Below are positions 36,532 through 45,020 of a DNA stretch of 64,000 nucleotides, one piece after another. This stretch comes from Xanthomonas sp. AM6 (lineage in GTDB: Bacteria > Pseudomonadota > Gammaproteobacteria > Xanthomonadales > Xanthomonadaceae): assembly GCF_025665335.1 (NCBI RefSeq), contig NZ_CP106869.1, positions 2,506,501 to 2,570,500 of the forward strand, given 5' to 3'. The first letter of the stretch is position 1; each line of letters opens with the position of its first letter. Both the position numbers and the translations under genes were made by a program. The notes beneath the pieces were generated by a model. It did not search any database, was not told where the DNA came from, and worked only from the letters and a program-made list of their open reading frames with translations.

Positions 36532-37534
36532 TGCGAACGCCGCGATGAACGGCACCCAGCGCGCCGCGGTGCTGCTGCTGTCGCTCGGCGAAGCCGACGC
36601 GGCCGAGGTGCTCAAGCACATGGACCCCAAGGAGGTGCAGAAGATCGGCATCGCCATGGCGACCCTGAGCGGCATCTCGCGCGACCAGGTCGAGAAGGTC
36701 ATGGACGAGTTCAATTCCGAACTCGGCAGCAAGACCTCGCTGGGCGTGGGCGCCGACGACTACATCCGCAACGTGCTGGTGCAGGCGCTGGGCGCGGACA
36801 AGGCCGGCGGGCTGATCGACCGCATCCTGCTCGGCCGCAACACCACCGGCCTGGACACGCTCAAGTGGATGGACCCGCGCGCGGTCGCCGACCTGGTGCG
36901 CAACGAACATCCGCAAATCATCGCCATCGTCATGGCCCACCTGGACAGCGACCAGGCCGCCGAGGCGCTGAAGCTGCTGCCCGAGCGCACCCGCGCCGAC
37001 GTGCTGATGCGCATCGCCACCCTGGACGGCATCCCGCCGAACGCGCTGAACGAGCTGAACGAGATCATGGAGCGGCAGTTCTCCGGCAACCAGAACCTGA
37101 AGTCGTCCAACGTCGGCGGGGTCAAGGTCGCCGCCAACATCCTCAACTTCATGGACAGCGGCCAGGACCAGGGCGTGCTGGCGGCGATCGGCAAGATCGA
37201 CGCCGAGCTCAGCACCCGCATCCAGGACCTGATGTTCGTTTTCGACAACCTGGTCGAGCTGGAGGACCGCGCGCTGCAGACCCTGCTGCGCGAGGTCAGC
37301 GGCGACCGCCTCGGCCTGGCCCTGCGCGGCGCCGACATCAAGGTGCGCGAGAAGATCACCAAGAACATGTCCCAGCGCGCCGCCGAGATCCTGCTCGAGG
37401 ACATGGAAGCGCGCGGCCCGGTGCGCCTGGCCGACGTGGAAGGCGCGCAGAAGGAAATCCTGGCGATCGTGCGCCGGCTGGCCGATGAAGGCGTGATCAG
37501 CCTCGGCGGCGCCGGTGCGGAGGCGATGGTATGA
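36521..37534 (+). CDS. fliG: Motor switch protein FliG
   Basis: FliG is the rotor protein that contacts the stator and links the MS ring to the C ring. The 337-residue product has the N-terminal FliF-binding domain (GTQRAAVLLLSLGEADAAEV), middle domain (DPRAVADLVRNEHPQIIAIV) and the C-terminal torque helix with charged residues (DDRALQTLLREVSGDRLG-type segment, then ADIKVREKITKNMSQRAAEI). The ATG overlaps fliF by 11 bases; a second in-frame ATG at 36545 (MNGTQRAAV) is also possible. The stop overlaps the fliH start. Confidence 0.97.
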   Translation: MKPDANAAMNGTQRAAVLLLSLGEADAAEVLKHMDPKEVQKIGIAMATLSGISRDQVEKVMDEFNSELGSKTSLGVGADDYIRNVLVQALGADKAGGLIDRILLGRNTTGLDTLKWMDPRAVADLVRNEHPQIIAIVMAHLDSDQAAEALKLLPERTRADVLMRIATLDGIPPNALNELNEIMERQFSGNQNLKSSNVGGVKVAANILNFMDSGQDQGVLAAIGKIDAELSTRIQDLMFVFDNLVELEDRALQTLLREVSGDRLGLALRGADIKVREKITKNMSQRAAEILLEDMEARGPVRLADVEGAQKEILAIVRRLADEGVISLGGAGAEAMV

Positions 37535-38154
37535 GCGGCAACGTGGTGCGCTGGCTGGCCCCGGAGCTCAACGTGGCGCCGCTGCCGGAGCCGCAGTTCG
37601 AGGAGCAGGCGCTGCCCGAGGAGCCGGTGCTGCGCCCGCCGAGCCTGGAGGACATCCAGGCGATCGAGGCCGCCGCGCAGCACGAGGGCTTCGAGCGCGG
37701 CCACGCCGAGGGCCTGGCCCAGGGCCAGGCCGAGATCCGCCGCCTGACCGCGCAGATCGAAGGCATCCTGGACAATTTCTCGCGGCCGCTGGCGCGGCTG
37801 GAGAACGAAGTGGTCGGCGCGCTCGGCGAACTGGCCGTGCGCATCGCCGGCAGCCTGGTCGGGCGCGCCTACGAGGCCGATCCGGCGCTGCTGTCGGACC
37901 TGGTCGGCGAGGCGCTGGACGCGGTCGGCGGCGCGCGCCGCGAGGTCGAGGTGCGGCTGCACCCGGACGACATCGCCGCGCTGACCCCGCTGCTGGCGCT
38001 GATGGCCGACGGCACCCGGCTGGTGCCGGACCTGACCCTGAGCCGCGGCGACCTGCGCGTGCACGCCGAAGCGGTGCGCATCGACGGCACCCTGGACGCG
38101 CGCCTGCGCGCGGCGCTGGAGACGGTGATGCGCAAGTCCGGAGCGGGCCTGTGA
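37531..38154 (+). CDS. fliH: Flagellar export ATPase regulator FliH
   Basis: FliH binds and regulates the ATPase FliI and tethers it to the C ring. The 207-residue protein has the central GxxxG-type repeat region (HEGFERGHAEGLAQGQAEI, a coiled coil) and the C-terminal FliH/V-ATPase E-like domain (AVRIAGSLVGRAYEADPALL, then VEVRLHPDDIAAL). The N-terminus has WLAPELN-type residues likely to anchor on FliN or FlhA. Its ATG overlaps the fliG stop and its stop overlaps the fliI GTG, which indicates coupled translation. Confidence 0.95.
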   Translation: MSGNVVRWLAPELNVAPLPEPQFEEQALPEEPVLRPPSLEDIQAIEAAAQHEGFERGHAEGLAQGQAEIRRLTAQIEGILDNFSRPLARLENEVVGALGELAVRIAGSLVGRAYEADPALLSDLVGEALDAVGGARREVEVRLHPDDIAALTPLLALMADGTRLVPDLTLSRGDLRVHAEAVRIDGTLDARLRAALETVMRKSGAGL

Positions 38155-39527
38155 GCGCGCTGTCCGGCACCCATCCGGCCGACTGGCTGGACGCGCGCAA
38201 CCTGCGCCTGGCCTCGCGCCTGGGCCAGCTCGATCTGGACGCGGCCGCCGGCCGCGGCCTGATCCGCGAAGGCATCCTGCGCCGCGCGGTCGGGCTGACC
38301 CTGGAAGCGGTCGGCTGCGAGGCGCCGATGGGCGCCACCTGCAAGGTCGAGGTCGACGGCGGCTGGGTCGACGCCGAAGTGGTCGGCTTCTCCGGCGACC
38401 GCACCTCGCTGATGCCCAGCGCCGAGACCTACGGCCTGCTGCCCAACGCGCGGGTGGTGCCGGTGCGCCGCCGCGGCGGCGTGGAAGTGGGCGAAGGCCT
38501 GCTCGGCCGGGTCATCGATTCGGACGGCGTGCCGCTGGACGGCAAGGGCCCGATCCGCGCCGAAGGTTCGGTGGGCATGGCCGGCGTGTCGATCAACCCG
38601 CTGGCGCGCGAGCCGATCACCACCCCGCTGGACGTGGGCGTGCGCGCGATCAACGCGCTGCTGCCGATCGGCCGTGGCCAGCGCGTGGGCCTGTTCGCCG
38701 GCTCCGGCGTCGGCAAGTCGACCCTGCTGGGGATGATGACCCGCTACACCGCCGCCGACGTGATCGTGGTCGGGCTGATCGGCGAACGCGGCCGCGAAGT
38801 GCGCGATTTCGTCGAGACCACGCTGGGCGAGGAAGGCCTGCGCCGCGCGGTGGTCGTCGCCGCCCCGGCCGATCGCCCGCCGCTGGCGCGCCTGCACGGC
38901 GCCTACCGCGCCACGGCGATCGCCGAATGGTTCCGCGACCAGGGCCTGAACGTGCTGCTGCTGATGGACTCGCTGACCCGCTTCGCCCAGGCGCAGCGCG
39001 AGATCGGCCTGTCGGTCGGCGAGCCGCCGACCACCCGCGGCTACCCGCCGTCGGTGTTCGCCAAGCTGCCGGCGCTGGTCGAGCGCGCCGGCAACGGCGC
39101 CAAGGGCCGCGGCTCGATCACCGCCTTCTACACCGTGCTGACCGAAGGCGACGATCCGCAGGATCCGATCGCCGACGCCGCGCGCGCCATTCTCGACGGC
39201 CACATCCTGCTGTCGCGCCGGGTCGCCGACAGCGGCCTGTACCCGGCCATCGACGTGGAATCCTCGGTCAGCCGCGTGGTCCAGGACATCGCCGACGAGC
39301 CGTGGCGGCTGCGCATCCGCGCGCTGAAGCGGCTGGTCTCGGCGTACTCGTCCAACCGCGACCTGATCACCATCGGCGCCTACCAGCGCGGCAACGATCC
39401 GGCGGTGGACGAGGCGCTGGAGCGGTGGCCGGAGATCATGGAATTCCTCGGACAGGACGTCGCCAAGGCCGCAGATCTGCCCCACAGCCAGGCCGCGCTG
39501 AAGCGGCTGGTCGAACGTGAGAACTAA
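38151..39527 (+). CDS. fliI: Flagellar type III export ATPase FliI
   Basis: FliI is the F1-beta-like hexameric ATPase of the export apparatus. The 458-residue protein carries Walker A GSGVGKS with Lys189, the IGERGREVRDFVE segment, Walker B VLLLMDSLTRFAQAQREIGL and the conserved GEPPTTRGYPPSVFAKLPAL block. The start is GTG at 38151, overlapping the fliH stop; the frame is open far upstream inside fliH, but conserved sequence begins here. The length is normal for FliI. Confidence 0.97.
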   Translation: MSALSGTHPADWLDARNLRLASRLGQLDLDAAAGRGLIREGILRRAVGLTLEAVGCEAPMGATCKVEVDGGWVDAEVVGFSGDRTSLMPSAETYGLLPNARVVPVRRRGGVEVGEGLLGRVIDSDGVPLDGKGPIRAEGSVGMAGVSINPLAREPITTPLDVGVRAINALLPIGRGQRVGLFAGSGVGKSTLLGMMTRYTAADVIVVGLIGERGREVRDFVETTLGEEGLRRAVVVAAPADRPPLARLHGAYRATAIAEWFRDQGLNVLLLMDSLTRFAQAQREIGLSVGEPPTTRGYPPSVFAKLPALVERAGNGAKGRGSITAFYTVLTEGDDPQDPIADAARAILDGHILLSRRVADSGLYPAIDVESSVSRVVQDIADEPWRLRIRALKRLVSAYSSNRDLITIGAYQRGNDPAVDEALERWPEIMEFLGQDVAKAADLPHSQAALKRLVEREN

Positions 39528-39530
39528 GCC

Positions 39531-39998
39531 ATGATGCAATCACAGCGTATCGATCCCCTGCTCCGCCGCGCCCAGCAGCACGAGGACGAGGTCGCCCGCG
39601 ACCTGGCCGAGCGCCAGCGCGCGCTGGAGACCCACGAGTCGCGGCTGGAGGAACTGCGCCGCTACGCCGAGGAATACGCCAACAGCCAGATGGCCGCGAC
39701 CAGCCTGGCGCAGCTGGCCAACCGCCGCGCGTTCCTGGACCGCCTGGAGAGCGCGGTGCAGCAGCAGTGCCAGACCGTGGACCGCAACCGCGAGAAGGTG
39801 GAGATGGAACGCAGCCGGCTGCTGCTGGCCAGCCGCGACAAGCAGGTGCTGGAGCAACTGGCGGCCAGCTACCGCGCCCAGGAACGCAAGGTCGACGACC
39901 GCCGCAGCCAGCGCGAGATGGACGACCTCGGCGCGCGCCGGGTGCGCCTGGCGGTGGCCGCGGCCGACAGCGACACCGAACACGGAGACAACCGATGA
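39531..39998 (+). CDS. fliJ: Flagellar export protein FliJ
   Basis: FliJ is the coiled-coil stalk that fits into the FliI hexamer and contacts FlhA. The 155-residue protein is almost entirely predicted helix with heptad character and many charged residues (RRAQQHEDEVARDLAERQRA, then QQCQTVDRNREKVEMERSRL). Its size and place between fliI and fliK agree with FliJ. Its stop overlaps the fliK start (ATGA). Confidence 0.93.
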   Translation: MMQSQRIDPLLRRAQQHEDEVARDLAERQRALETHESRLEELRRYAEEYANSQMAATSLAQLANRRAFLDRLESAVQQQCQTVDRNREKVEMERSRLLLASRDKQVLEQLAASYRAQERKVDDRRSQREMDDLGARRVRLAVAAADSDTEHGDNR

Positions 39999-41287
39999 AC
40001 AACGCGCTTTCCGCCCTGGGCGGCAACGGCCGCGCCAGCCTGCCCGGCGGCGGTGCCGACGCGCAGGGCCAGGACCGCAGCGGCGGCCAGGACTTCGCCA
40101 GGCTGCTCGGCAACGATGGCCCCGCGGCCGCGCCCAAGCCGGCGCCGAAGCCGGCCGCCAAGTCGCCGCAGGCCGCCGCCGACAAGGATGCCGCCGACAA
40201 GCGTCCCGAGGCGGCGGACGACAAGGCCAGCGAGCCGGCGCGCAGCGCGCAGGCCGGCACCCAGGCCGCGCGCGACAACGCCAAGGGCAGCGAGGAAACC
40301 AAGGCGCCGGCCAAGGACGCCAAGACCACCGACGCCAAGCAGGACGAGGACACCGAGGAAGACGCCGGCTGGCCGCCGGCCGGCCTGGCCGGCATCGGCC
40401 TGGGCCTGTTGCCGGCGCTGGGCGCGGCGCTGCCGGCGGCGAGCGCCGGCCCGCTGGGCGCGGCCGCCGGGCTGGCGATCGGCGTCGCCGGCGCCGCGGC
40501 CAAGGGCGTGGCCGCGCTGCTCGGCGGCGACGCGCCGGCCCTGCCCGGTACCGCTCCGGCGGGTGCTGCGGGCGCCGCCGCGGCCACGCCGGGCGCGGCC
40601 GGGGCCAGCGCCGCGGTCGCCGCCGGCAGCTTCGGCGGCATGCTGGCGCAGGTCGCCGGGGCCGCCGCGCAGGCGGTCGGCGGCGGCGACGCCGCGGCGC
40701 CGGTCGCCGCGCTGGCGGCGCTGGCCAGCGCCGTCGCGGACAAGGCCGGCGACAACGGCGGCGCTGCCGCCGGCACCGGCACCGATCCGATCAACCTCGT
40801 GGCGTCGCCGGGGATCCAGGCCCCGACGCGCACCGCCGACAGCGCCGCGCCGTTCACCGGCTCGCCGACCCCCACCCCGCAACTGCACGGCGACAACTTC
40901 GACGATGCGATGGGCGCGCGCGTGAGCTGGCTGGCCGACCAGAAGATCGGCCACGCCCACATCAAGCTCAGCCCCGCCGAGCTGGGCCCGGTCGAGGTGC
41001 GCCTGCACCTGAGCGGCGACCAGGTCAACGCCAGCTTCAGCAGCGCCCAGGCCGACGTGCGCCAGGCGCTGGAGAACAGCCTGCCGCGGCTGCGCGAGAT
41101 GCTCGGCCAGCATGGCTTCCAGCTCGGCCAGGCCGACGTCGGCCAGCAGCACCAGCAGCCCGCGCAGAACGCCCCGCAGGGCGCCGTGGCGGGCGGCAGC
41201 GATGCCGCCGGCGATGACGTGCTGGGCAGCGTCGGGATTCCGTCGGTGGTGCTGCGCCAGCGCGGCCTGCTCGACGCCTACGCCTAG
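39995..41287 (+). CDS. fliK: Flagellar hook-length control protein FliK
   Basis: FliK measures hook length and switches export specificity by contacting FlhB. The 430-residue protein has an Ala/Pro/Lys-rich N-terminal half and the conserved C-terminal hook-length domain (KIGHAHIKLSPAELGPVEVR, then LHLSGDQVNASFSSAQADVR). A Gln-rich end follows. Unusually, residues about 126-178 form a long hydrophobic Gly/Ala/Leu stretch (AGIGLGLLPALGAALPAASA, then GLAIGVAGAAAKGVAALL). The ATG overlaps the fliJ stop. It ends the fliE operon; the next gene has its own sigma-54 promoter. Confidence 0.93.
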   Translation: MNNALSALGGNGRASLPGGGADAQGQDRSGGQDFARLLGNDGPAAAPKPAPKPAAKSPQAAADKDAADKRPEAADDKASEPARSAQAGTQAARDNAKGSEETKAPAKDAKTTDAKQDEDTEEDAGWPPAGLAGIGLGLLPALGAALPAASAGPLGAAAGLAIGVAGAAAKGVAALLGGDAPALPGTAPAGAAGAAAATPGAAGASAAVAAGSFGGMLAQVAGAAAQAVGGGDAAAPVAALAALASAVADKAGDNGGAAAGTGTDPINLVASPGIQAPTRTADSAAPFTGSPTPTPQLHGDNFDDAMGARVSWLADQKIGHAHIKLSPAELGPVEVRLHLSGDQVNASFSSAQADVRQALENSLPRLREMLGQHGFQLGQADVGQQHQQPAQNAPQGAVAGGSDAAGDDVLGSVGIPSVVLRQRGLLDAYA

Positions 41288-41415
41288 GCCGCTTCCTGCA
41301 GGAGGGGGTCGGCCCCTGTCGGGCCGCCCCGGGTCGGGGTCGAAACCCTTTCGGCACGGCCTTCGAAGGCCGCTGCGGCCGCCGTCAAATATCCGGCAAG
41401 CCCACCCCGCCGTTT

Positions 41416-41431
41416 CGGCACGCCGATTGCA
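41416..41431 (+). promoter_or_regulatory. Sigma-54 promoter of fliL operon
   Basis: CGGCACG, CCGA, TTGCA has GG-N10-GC spacing and only the first base off consensus. It lies 34 bases before the fliL GTG. A GC-rich dyad (GGCCTTCGAAGGCC, about 41359-41372) precedes it. Confidence 0.75.
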
Positions 41432-41465
41432 TCCCTAGGGGCAGAGACCCCCTAAGGAGCCATCC

Positions 41466-41993
41466 GTGGCCGCTGCCGCCGACAAATCGAAGAAACCCGC
41501 CGACGCCAAGGACGCCCCGGAGGGCGGCAAGTCGAAGAAGAAGCTGCTGATCATCGTCGTGGCCGCGGTGCTGGTGCTCGGCGGCGGCGGCGCCGGCGCG
41601 TGGTTCTTCCTGAAGAAGCCCGATGCCGCCCATGCCAAAGCCGCGGCCAAGACCGCCGAGCTGCCCAAGCCGGCGCAGTACTTCGCGATGGACCCGGCAT
41701 TCGTGGTCAACCTCAACGGCAGCGCCGAGGACGGCCCGCACTACCTGCAGATGGAAGTGCAGCTGATGACCCGCGACCCGGAAGAACTGAAGCTGATCAC
41801 CGAGAACGCCCCGGCGATCCGCGCGCACCTGCTGATGCTGTTCTCGCAGGTGCAGGCGCAGGACATCGCCGACATCGCCGGGCGCAAGAAGCTGCAGGCC
41901 GCGGCGCTGGCCGACGCGCAGAAGCTGATGACCGCCGAGACCGGCAAGAAGTGCATCGAAGAACTGCTGTTCACCAGCTTCGTGACCCAGTAA
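41466..41993 (+). CDS. fliL: Flagellar basal body-associated protein FliL
   Basis: FliL is a single-pass inner-membrane protein that surrounds and supports the stators. The 175-residue product has a basic N-terminus, one membrane helix at about residues 27-45 (LLIIVVAAVLVLGGGGAGAW) and a periplasmic domain (YFAMDPAFVVNLNGSAEDGP, then HYLQMEVQLMTRDPEELKLI). The end reads CIEELLFTSFVTQ. The start is GTG, preceded by AAGGAG six bases upstream. It opens the fliLMNOPQR operon behind a sigma-54 promoter. Confidence 0.95.
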   Translation: MAAAADKSKKPADAKDAPEGGKSKKKLLIIVVAAVLVLGGGGAGAWFFLKKPDAAHAKAAAKTAELPKPAQYFAMDPAFVVNLNGSAEDGPHYLQMEVQLMTRDPEELKLITENAPAIRAHLLMLFSQVQAQDIADIAGRKKLQAAALADAQKLMTAETGKKCIEELLFTSFVTQ

Positions 41994-42005
41994 GGCGCCG
42001 CCCCG

Positions 42006-43013
42006 ATGACCGACCTGCTTTCCCAAGACGAGATCGATGCGCTGTTGCACGGCGTCGACGTCGGCGTGGTGGACACCGAGCCGCCGCCGCCGGCGCCGGG
42101 CGAAGCGCGCCAGTACGATTTCTCCAGCCAGGACCGGATCATCCGCGGGCGCATGCCGACCCTGGAGATGGTCAACGAGCGCTTCGCGCGGCTGTGCCGC
42201 ATCGGCCTGTTCAACCTGATCCGGCGCTCGGCCGACCTGTCGGTGCGCGGCATCGACCTGATCAAGTTCAACGACTACATGCACTCGCTGTACGTGCCGA
42301 GCAACCTCAACCTGATCAAGTTCAAGCCGCTGCGCGGCACCGGCCTGATCGTGTTCGAGCCGACCCTGGTGTTCACCGTGGTCGACAATTTCTTCGGCGG
42401 CGACGGCCGCTACCCCACCCGCATCGAAGGCCGCGAATTCACCCCGACCGAGATGCGCGTGATCCAGCTGATGCTCAAGCAGACCTTCGCCGACCTGCAC
42501 GAGGCCTGGGCGCCGGTGATGGACGTGGAGTTCGAATACATCAACTCCGAGGTCAACCCGCACTTCGCCAACATCGTCACCCCGCGCGAGTACGTGGTGG
42601 TCAGCCGCTTCCATGTGGAACTGGAAGGCGGCGGCGGCGAGATCCACGTGACCCTGCCGTACTCGATGCTGGAACCGATCCGCGAACTGCTCGACGCCGG
42701 CATCCAGAGCGACCGCGTGGACCGCGACGAGAGCTGGAACATCATGCTGCGCGAACAGCTCAACACCGCCGAGGTCACCATCTCCAGCGTGCTGGCGCAA
42801 AAGCAGATGACCCTGCGCGAGCTGACCAAGCTGAAGATCGGCGACGTGCTGCCGATCGAGCTGCCCAAGCAGGTGCCGCTGTGCGTGGAGAACATCCCGC
42901 TGTTCACCGGCGAATTCGGCATCTCGCGCGGCCAGAACGCCGTGAAGATCACCTCCAACCAACCCCCCGGCGCGCTGCGCCGCCGCCCCGCCTTCCAGGA
43001 AGACGCGTCATGA
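42006..43013 (+). CDS. fliM: Flagellar motor switch protein FliM
   Basis: FliM is the C-ring protein that binds phospho-CheY. The 335-residue protein has the N-terminal CheY-binding peptide (LLSQDEIDALLHGVD), the middle CheC-like domain (GRMPTLEMVNERFARLCRIG, then DNFFGGDGRYPTRIEGREFT) and the C-terminal surface-presentation domain (LTKLKIGDVLPIELPKQVPL). The ATG is 12 bases after fliL and the stop overlaps fliN. Confidence 0.97.
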   Translation: MTDLLSQDEIDALLHGVDVGVVDTEPPPPAPGEARQYDFSSQDRIIRGRMPTLEMVNERFARLCRIGLFNLIRRSADLSVRGIDLIKFNDYMHSLYVPSNLNLIKFKPLRGTGLIVFEPTLVFTVVDNFFGGDGRYPTRIEGREFTPTEMRVIQLMLKQTFADLHEAWAPVMDVEFEYINSEVNPHFANIVTPREYVVVSRFHVELEGGGGEIHVTLPYSMLEPIRELLDAGIQSDRVDRDESWNIMLREQLNTAEVTISSVLAQKQMTLRELTKLKIGDVLPIELPKQVPLCVENIPLFTGEFGISRGQNAVKITSNQPPGALRRRPAFQEDAS

Positions 43014-43354
43014 GCCAGAACGAAATCCCCGAGGCCGTCCCGGCCCAGTTCGACAGCCTGCAGCCGGAGACCGAAGGCGGCGGCATCGGCAACGACCTGA
43101 ACCTGGACATGATCCTGGACGTGCCGGTGACGCTGTCGCTGGAAGTGGGCCGCAACCGCATCCCGATCCGCAACCTGCTGCAGCTCAACCAGGGCTCGGT
43201 GGTGGAGCTGGAGCGCGGCGCCGGCGAGCCGCTGGACGTGTACGTCAACGGCACCCTGATCGCGCACGGCGAGGTGGTGACGATCAACGACCGCTTCGGC
43301 GTGCGCCTGACCGACGTGGTCAGCCCCACCGAACGCATCCGGAGACTGCGGTGA
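43010..43354 (+). CDS. fliN: Flagellar motor switch protein FliN
   Basis: FliN completes the C ring and assists export docking. The 114-residue protein has the SpoA-type domain (LDMILDVPVTLSLEVGRNRI, then LLQLNQGSVVELERGAGEPL, then INDRFGVRLTDVVSPTERIR). The length and C-terminus are normal. The ATG overlaps the fliM stop and the stop overlaps the fliO GTG. Confidence 0.97.
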   Translation: MSQNEIPEAVPAQFDSLQPETEGGGIGNDLNLDMILDVPVTLSLEVGRNRIPIRNLLQLNQGSVVELERGAGEPLDVYVNGTLIAHGEVVTINDRFGVRLTDVVSPTERIRRLR

Positions 43355-43767
43355 ACCCATTGCTCGCCGCCGCCACCCAGGCGGCCAAGGCCGCCTCGGG
43401 GGTCGGCAGCGCCGCGCCGTCGCCGCCCAGCCTGTTCGGTGCGGTGCTGGCCCTGCTGCTGGTGCTGGGGCTGATCCTGGGCATGGCCTGGGTGCTCAAG
43501 CGCCTGCCCGGCAGCGGCTTCCGCCCGGCCGACGGCCTGCGCGTGGTGGCCAGCCTGGCGGTCGGCGCCAAGGAGCGCGTGGTGGTGGTCGACGTCAACG
43601 GCGAGCAGCTGCTGCTCGGCGTGTCGGCCGGCGGGGTACGCACCTTGCATCGCCTGCCCGAGCCGCTGCCGCAGGCGCCGGCGCCGTCGCTGCCGAACCT
43701 CAAGCAGCTCAAGAACCTCCCCGATTTCGCCCAGCTGCTGGCGCAGAAGCTGCGCAAGGACAAATGA
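43351..43767 (+). CDS. fliO: Flagellar biosynthesis protein FliO
   Basis: FliO is a small membrane protein that assists assembly of the FliP export gate. The 138-residue product has one membrane helix at about residues 29-50 (LFGAVLALLLVLGLILGMAW). A FliO-like cytoplasmic domain follows (LRVVASLAVGAKERVVVVDV, then QLLLGVSAGGVRTLHRLPEP). The start is GTG overlapping the fliN stop. Sequence is weakly conserved in this family, but size, topology and position leave little doubt. Confidence 0.92.
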   Translation: MNPLLAAATQAAKAASGVGSAAPSPPSLFGAVLALLLVLGLILGMAWVLKRLPGSGFRPADGLRVVASLAVGAKERVVVVDVNGEQLLLGVSAGGVRTLHRLPEPLPQAPAPSLPNLKQLKNLPDFAQLLAQKLRKDK

Positions 43768-44597
43768 CCATGTTGCTTCGTTGGAACCGTTACGCGCGCG
43801 GTCTGCGCCTGGTGCTGATCCTGCTGACGCTGAGCCTGCTGCCGGCCCTGGGCTGGGCCCAGGCCGCGCCCGCCGCGCCGGCCGCGCCGGCGCCGGCCGC
43901 GCAGAACGCCGCCCCGACCCTGCCCTCGCTGCCGCAGGTCAACGTCGGCAAGGTCGGCGCGCAGCCGGTGAGCCTGCCGCTGCAGACCCTGCTGCTGATG
44001 ACCGCGATCACGCTGCTGCCGTCGATGCTGCTGGTGCTGACCGCCTTCACCCGCATCACCATCGTGCTCGGCCTGCTGCGCCAGGCGATGGGCACCGGGC
44101 AGACCCCGTCCAACCAGGTGCTGATGGGCCTGGCGCTGTTCCTGACCGCGCTGGTGATGATGCCGGTGTGGGAAAAGGCCTGGGGCCAGGGCATGAGCCC
44201 CTACCTCAACGGCCAGATCGACTTCCAGACCGCCTGGACCCTGACCACCCAGCCGCTGCGCGCGTTCATGCTGGCGCAGGTGCGCGAGGCCGACCTGATG
44301 ACCTTCGCTGGCATGGCCGGCAACGGCACCTACAGCGGCCCGGACGCGATCCCGTTCCCGGTGCTGGTGGCCTCGTTCGTCACCAGCGAACTGAAGACCG
44401 CGTTCGAGATCGGCTTCCTGATCTTCATCCCGTTCGTGATCATCGACCTGGTGGTGGCCAGCGTGCTGATGTCGATGGGCATGATGATGATGTCGCCGAT
44501 GCTGATCTCCGCGCCGTTCAAGATCCTGTTGTTCGTGCTGGTCGACGGCTGGGTGCTGACCGTCGGCACCCTCGCCGCCAGCTTCAACGGAGTCTGA
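43764..44597 (+). CDS. fliP: Flagellar type III export gate protein FliP
   Basis: FliP is a core subunit of the export channel. The 277-residue protein has a cleavable signal peptide (LRLVLILLTLSLLPALGWAQ). Conserved blocks follow: LQTLLLMTAITLLPSMLLVL, FTRITIVLGLLRQAMGTGQT, then PSNQVLMGLALFLT, and the C-terminal VASVLMSMGMMMMSPMLISA and PFKILLFVLVDGW. Its ATG overlaps the fliO stop. Confidence 0.97.
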   Translation: MTMLLRWNRYARGLRLVLILLTLSLLPALGWAQAAPAAPAAPAPAAQNAAPTLPSLPQVNVGKVGAQPVSLPLQTLLLMTAITLLPSMLLVLTAFTRITIVLGLLRQAMGTGQTPSNQVLMGLALFLTALVMMPVWEKAWGQGMSPYLNGQIDFQTAWTLTTQPLRAFMLAQVREADLMTFAGMAGNGTYSGPDAIPFPVLVASFVTSELKTAFEIGFLIFIPFVIIDLVVASVLMSMGMMMMSPMLISAPFKILLFVLVDGWVLTVGTLAASFNGV

Positions 44598-44601
44598 GCC
44601 G

Positions 44602-44871
44602 ATGAGTCCCGAACTGGCGTTGACCGAACTGCGCGGCGGCCTGATCACCGTGCTGTGGGTAGCCGGCCCGCTGCTGCTGGCGATGCTGGTGGTGGGCGTG
44701 GTGATCGGCGTGTTCCAGGCCGCCACCCAGCTCAACGAGCCGACCATCGCCTTCGTCGCCAAGGTGGTCACCCTGACCGCGATGCTGTTCGCCACCGGCA
44801 GCATGCTGCTGGCGCACCTGGTCGAGTACACCACGATGCTGTTCCAGCGCATCCCGCATCTGATCGGCTAG
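44602..44871 (+). CDS. fliQ: Flagellar export gate protein FliQ
   Basis: FliQ is a two-helix membrane subunit of the export gate. The 89-residue product has both helices (VLWVAGPLLLAMLVVGVVIG and FVAKVVTLTAMLFATGSMLL) and the conserved link FQAATQLNEPTIAF. It follows fliP by four bases. About 150 bases separate it from fliR, longer than other gaps in this operon. Confidence 0.97.
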   Translation: MSPELALTELRGGLITVLWVAGPLLLAMLVVGVVIGVFQAATQLNEPTIAFVAKVVTLTAMLFATGSMLLAHLVEYTTMLFQRIPHLIG

Positions 44872-45020
44872 CGCCGCTCGGCGCGACCGCCCGCCGCGCA
44901 ACCCCACGGAACCCTCATGTCGACAAGCAAGCCCGCGATGACGCAGCGCGCTGTGCGCCCGGCCACGGCCGGGCGGCTTGCCGCGTGCGTTCCCTGCCGC
45001 GCCGACCGGAACTGACGGCG

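Noticed and set aside
44917-45015. A 32-codon open frame between fliQ and fliR.
   Set aside because: No clear ribosome site, no recognisable product and basic low-complexity composition. It may couple translation but cannot be supported as a gene.
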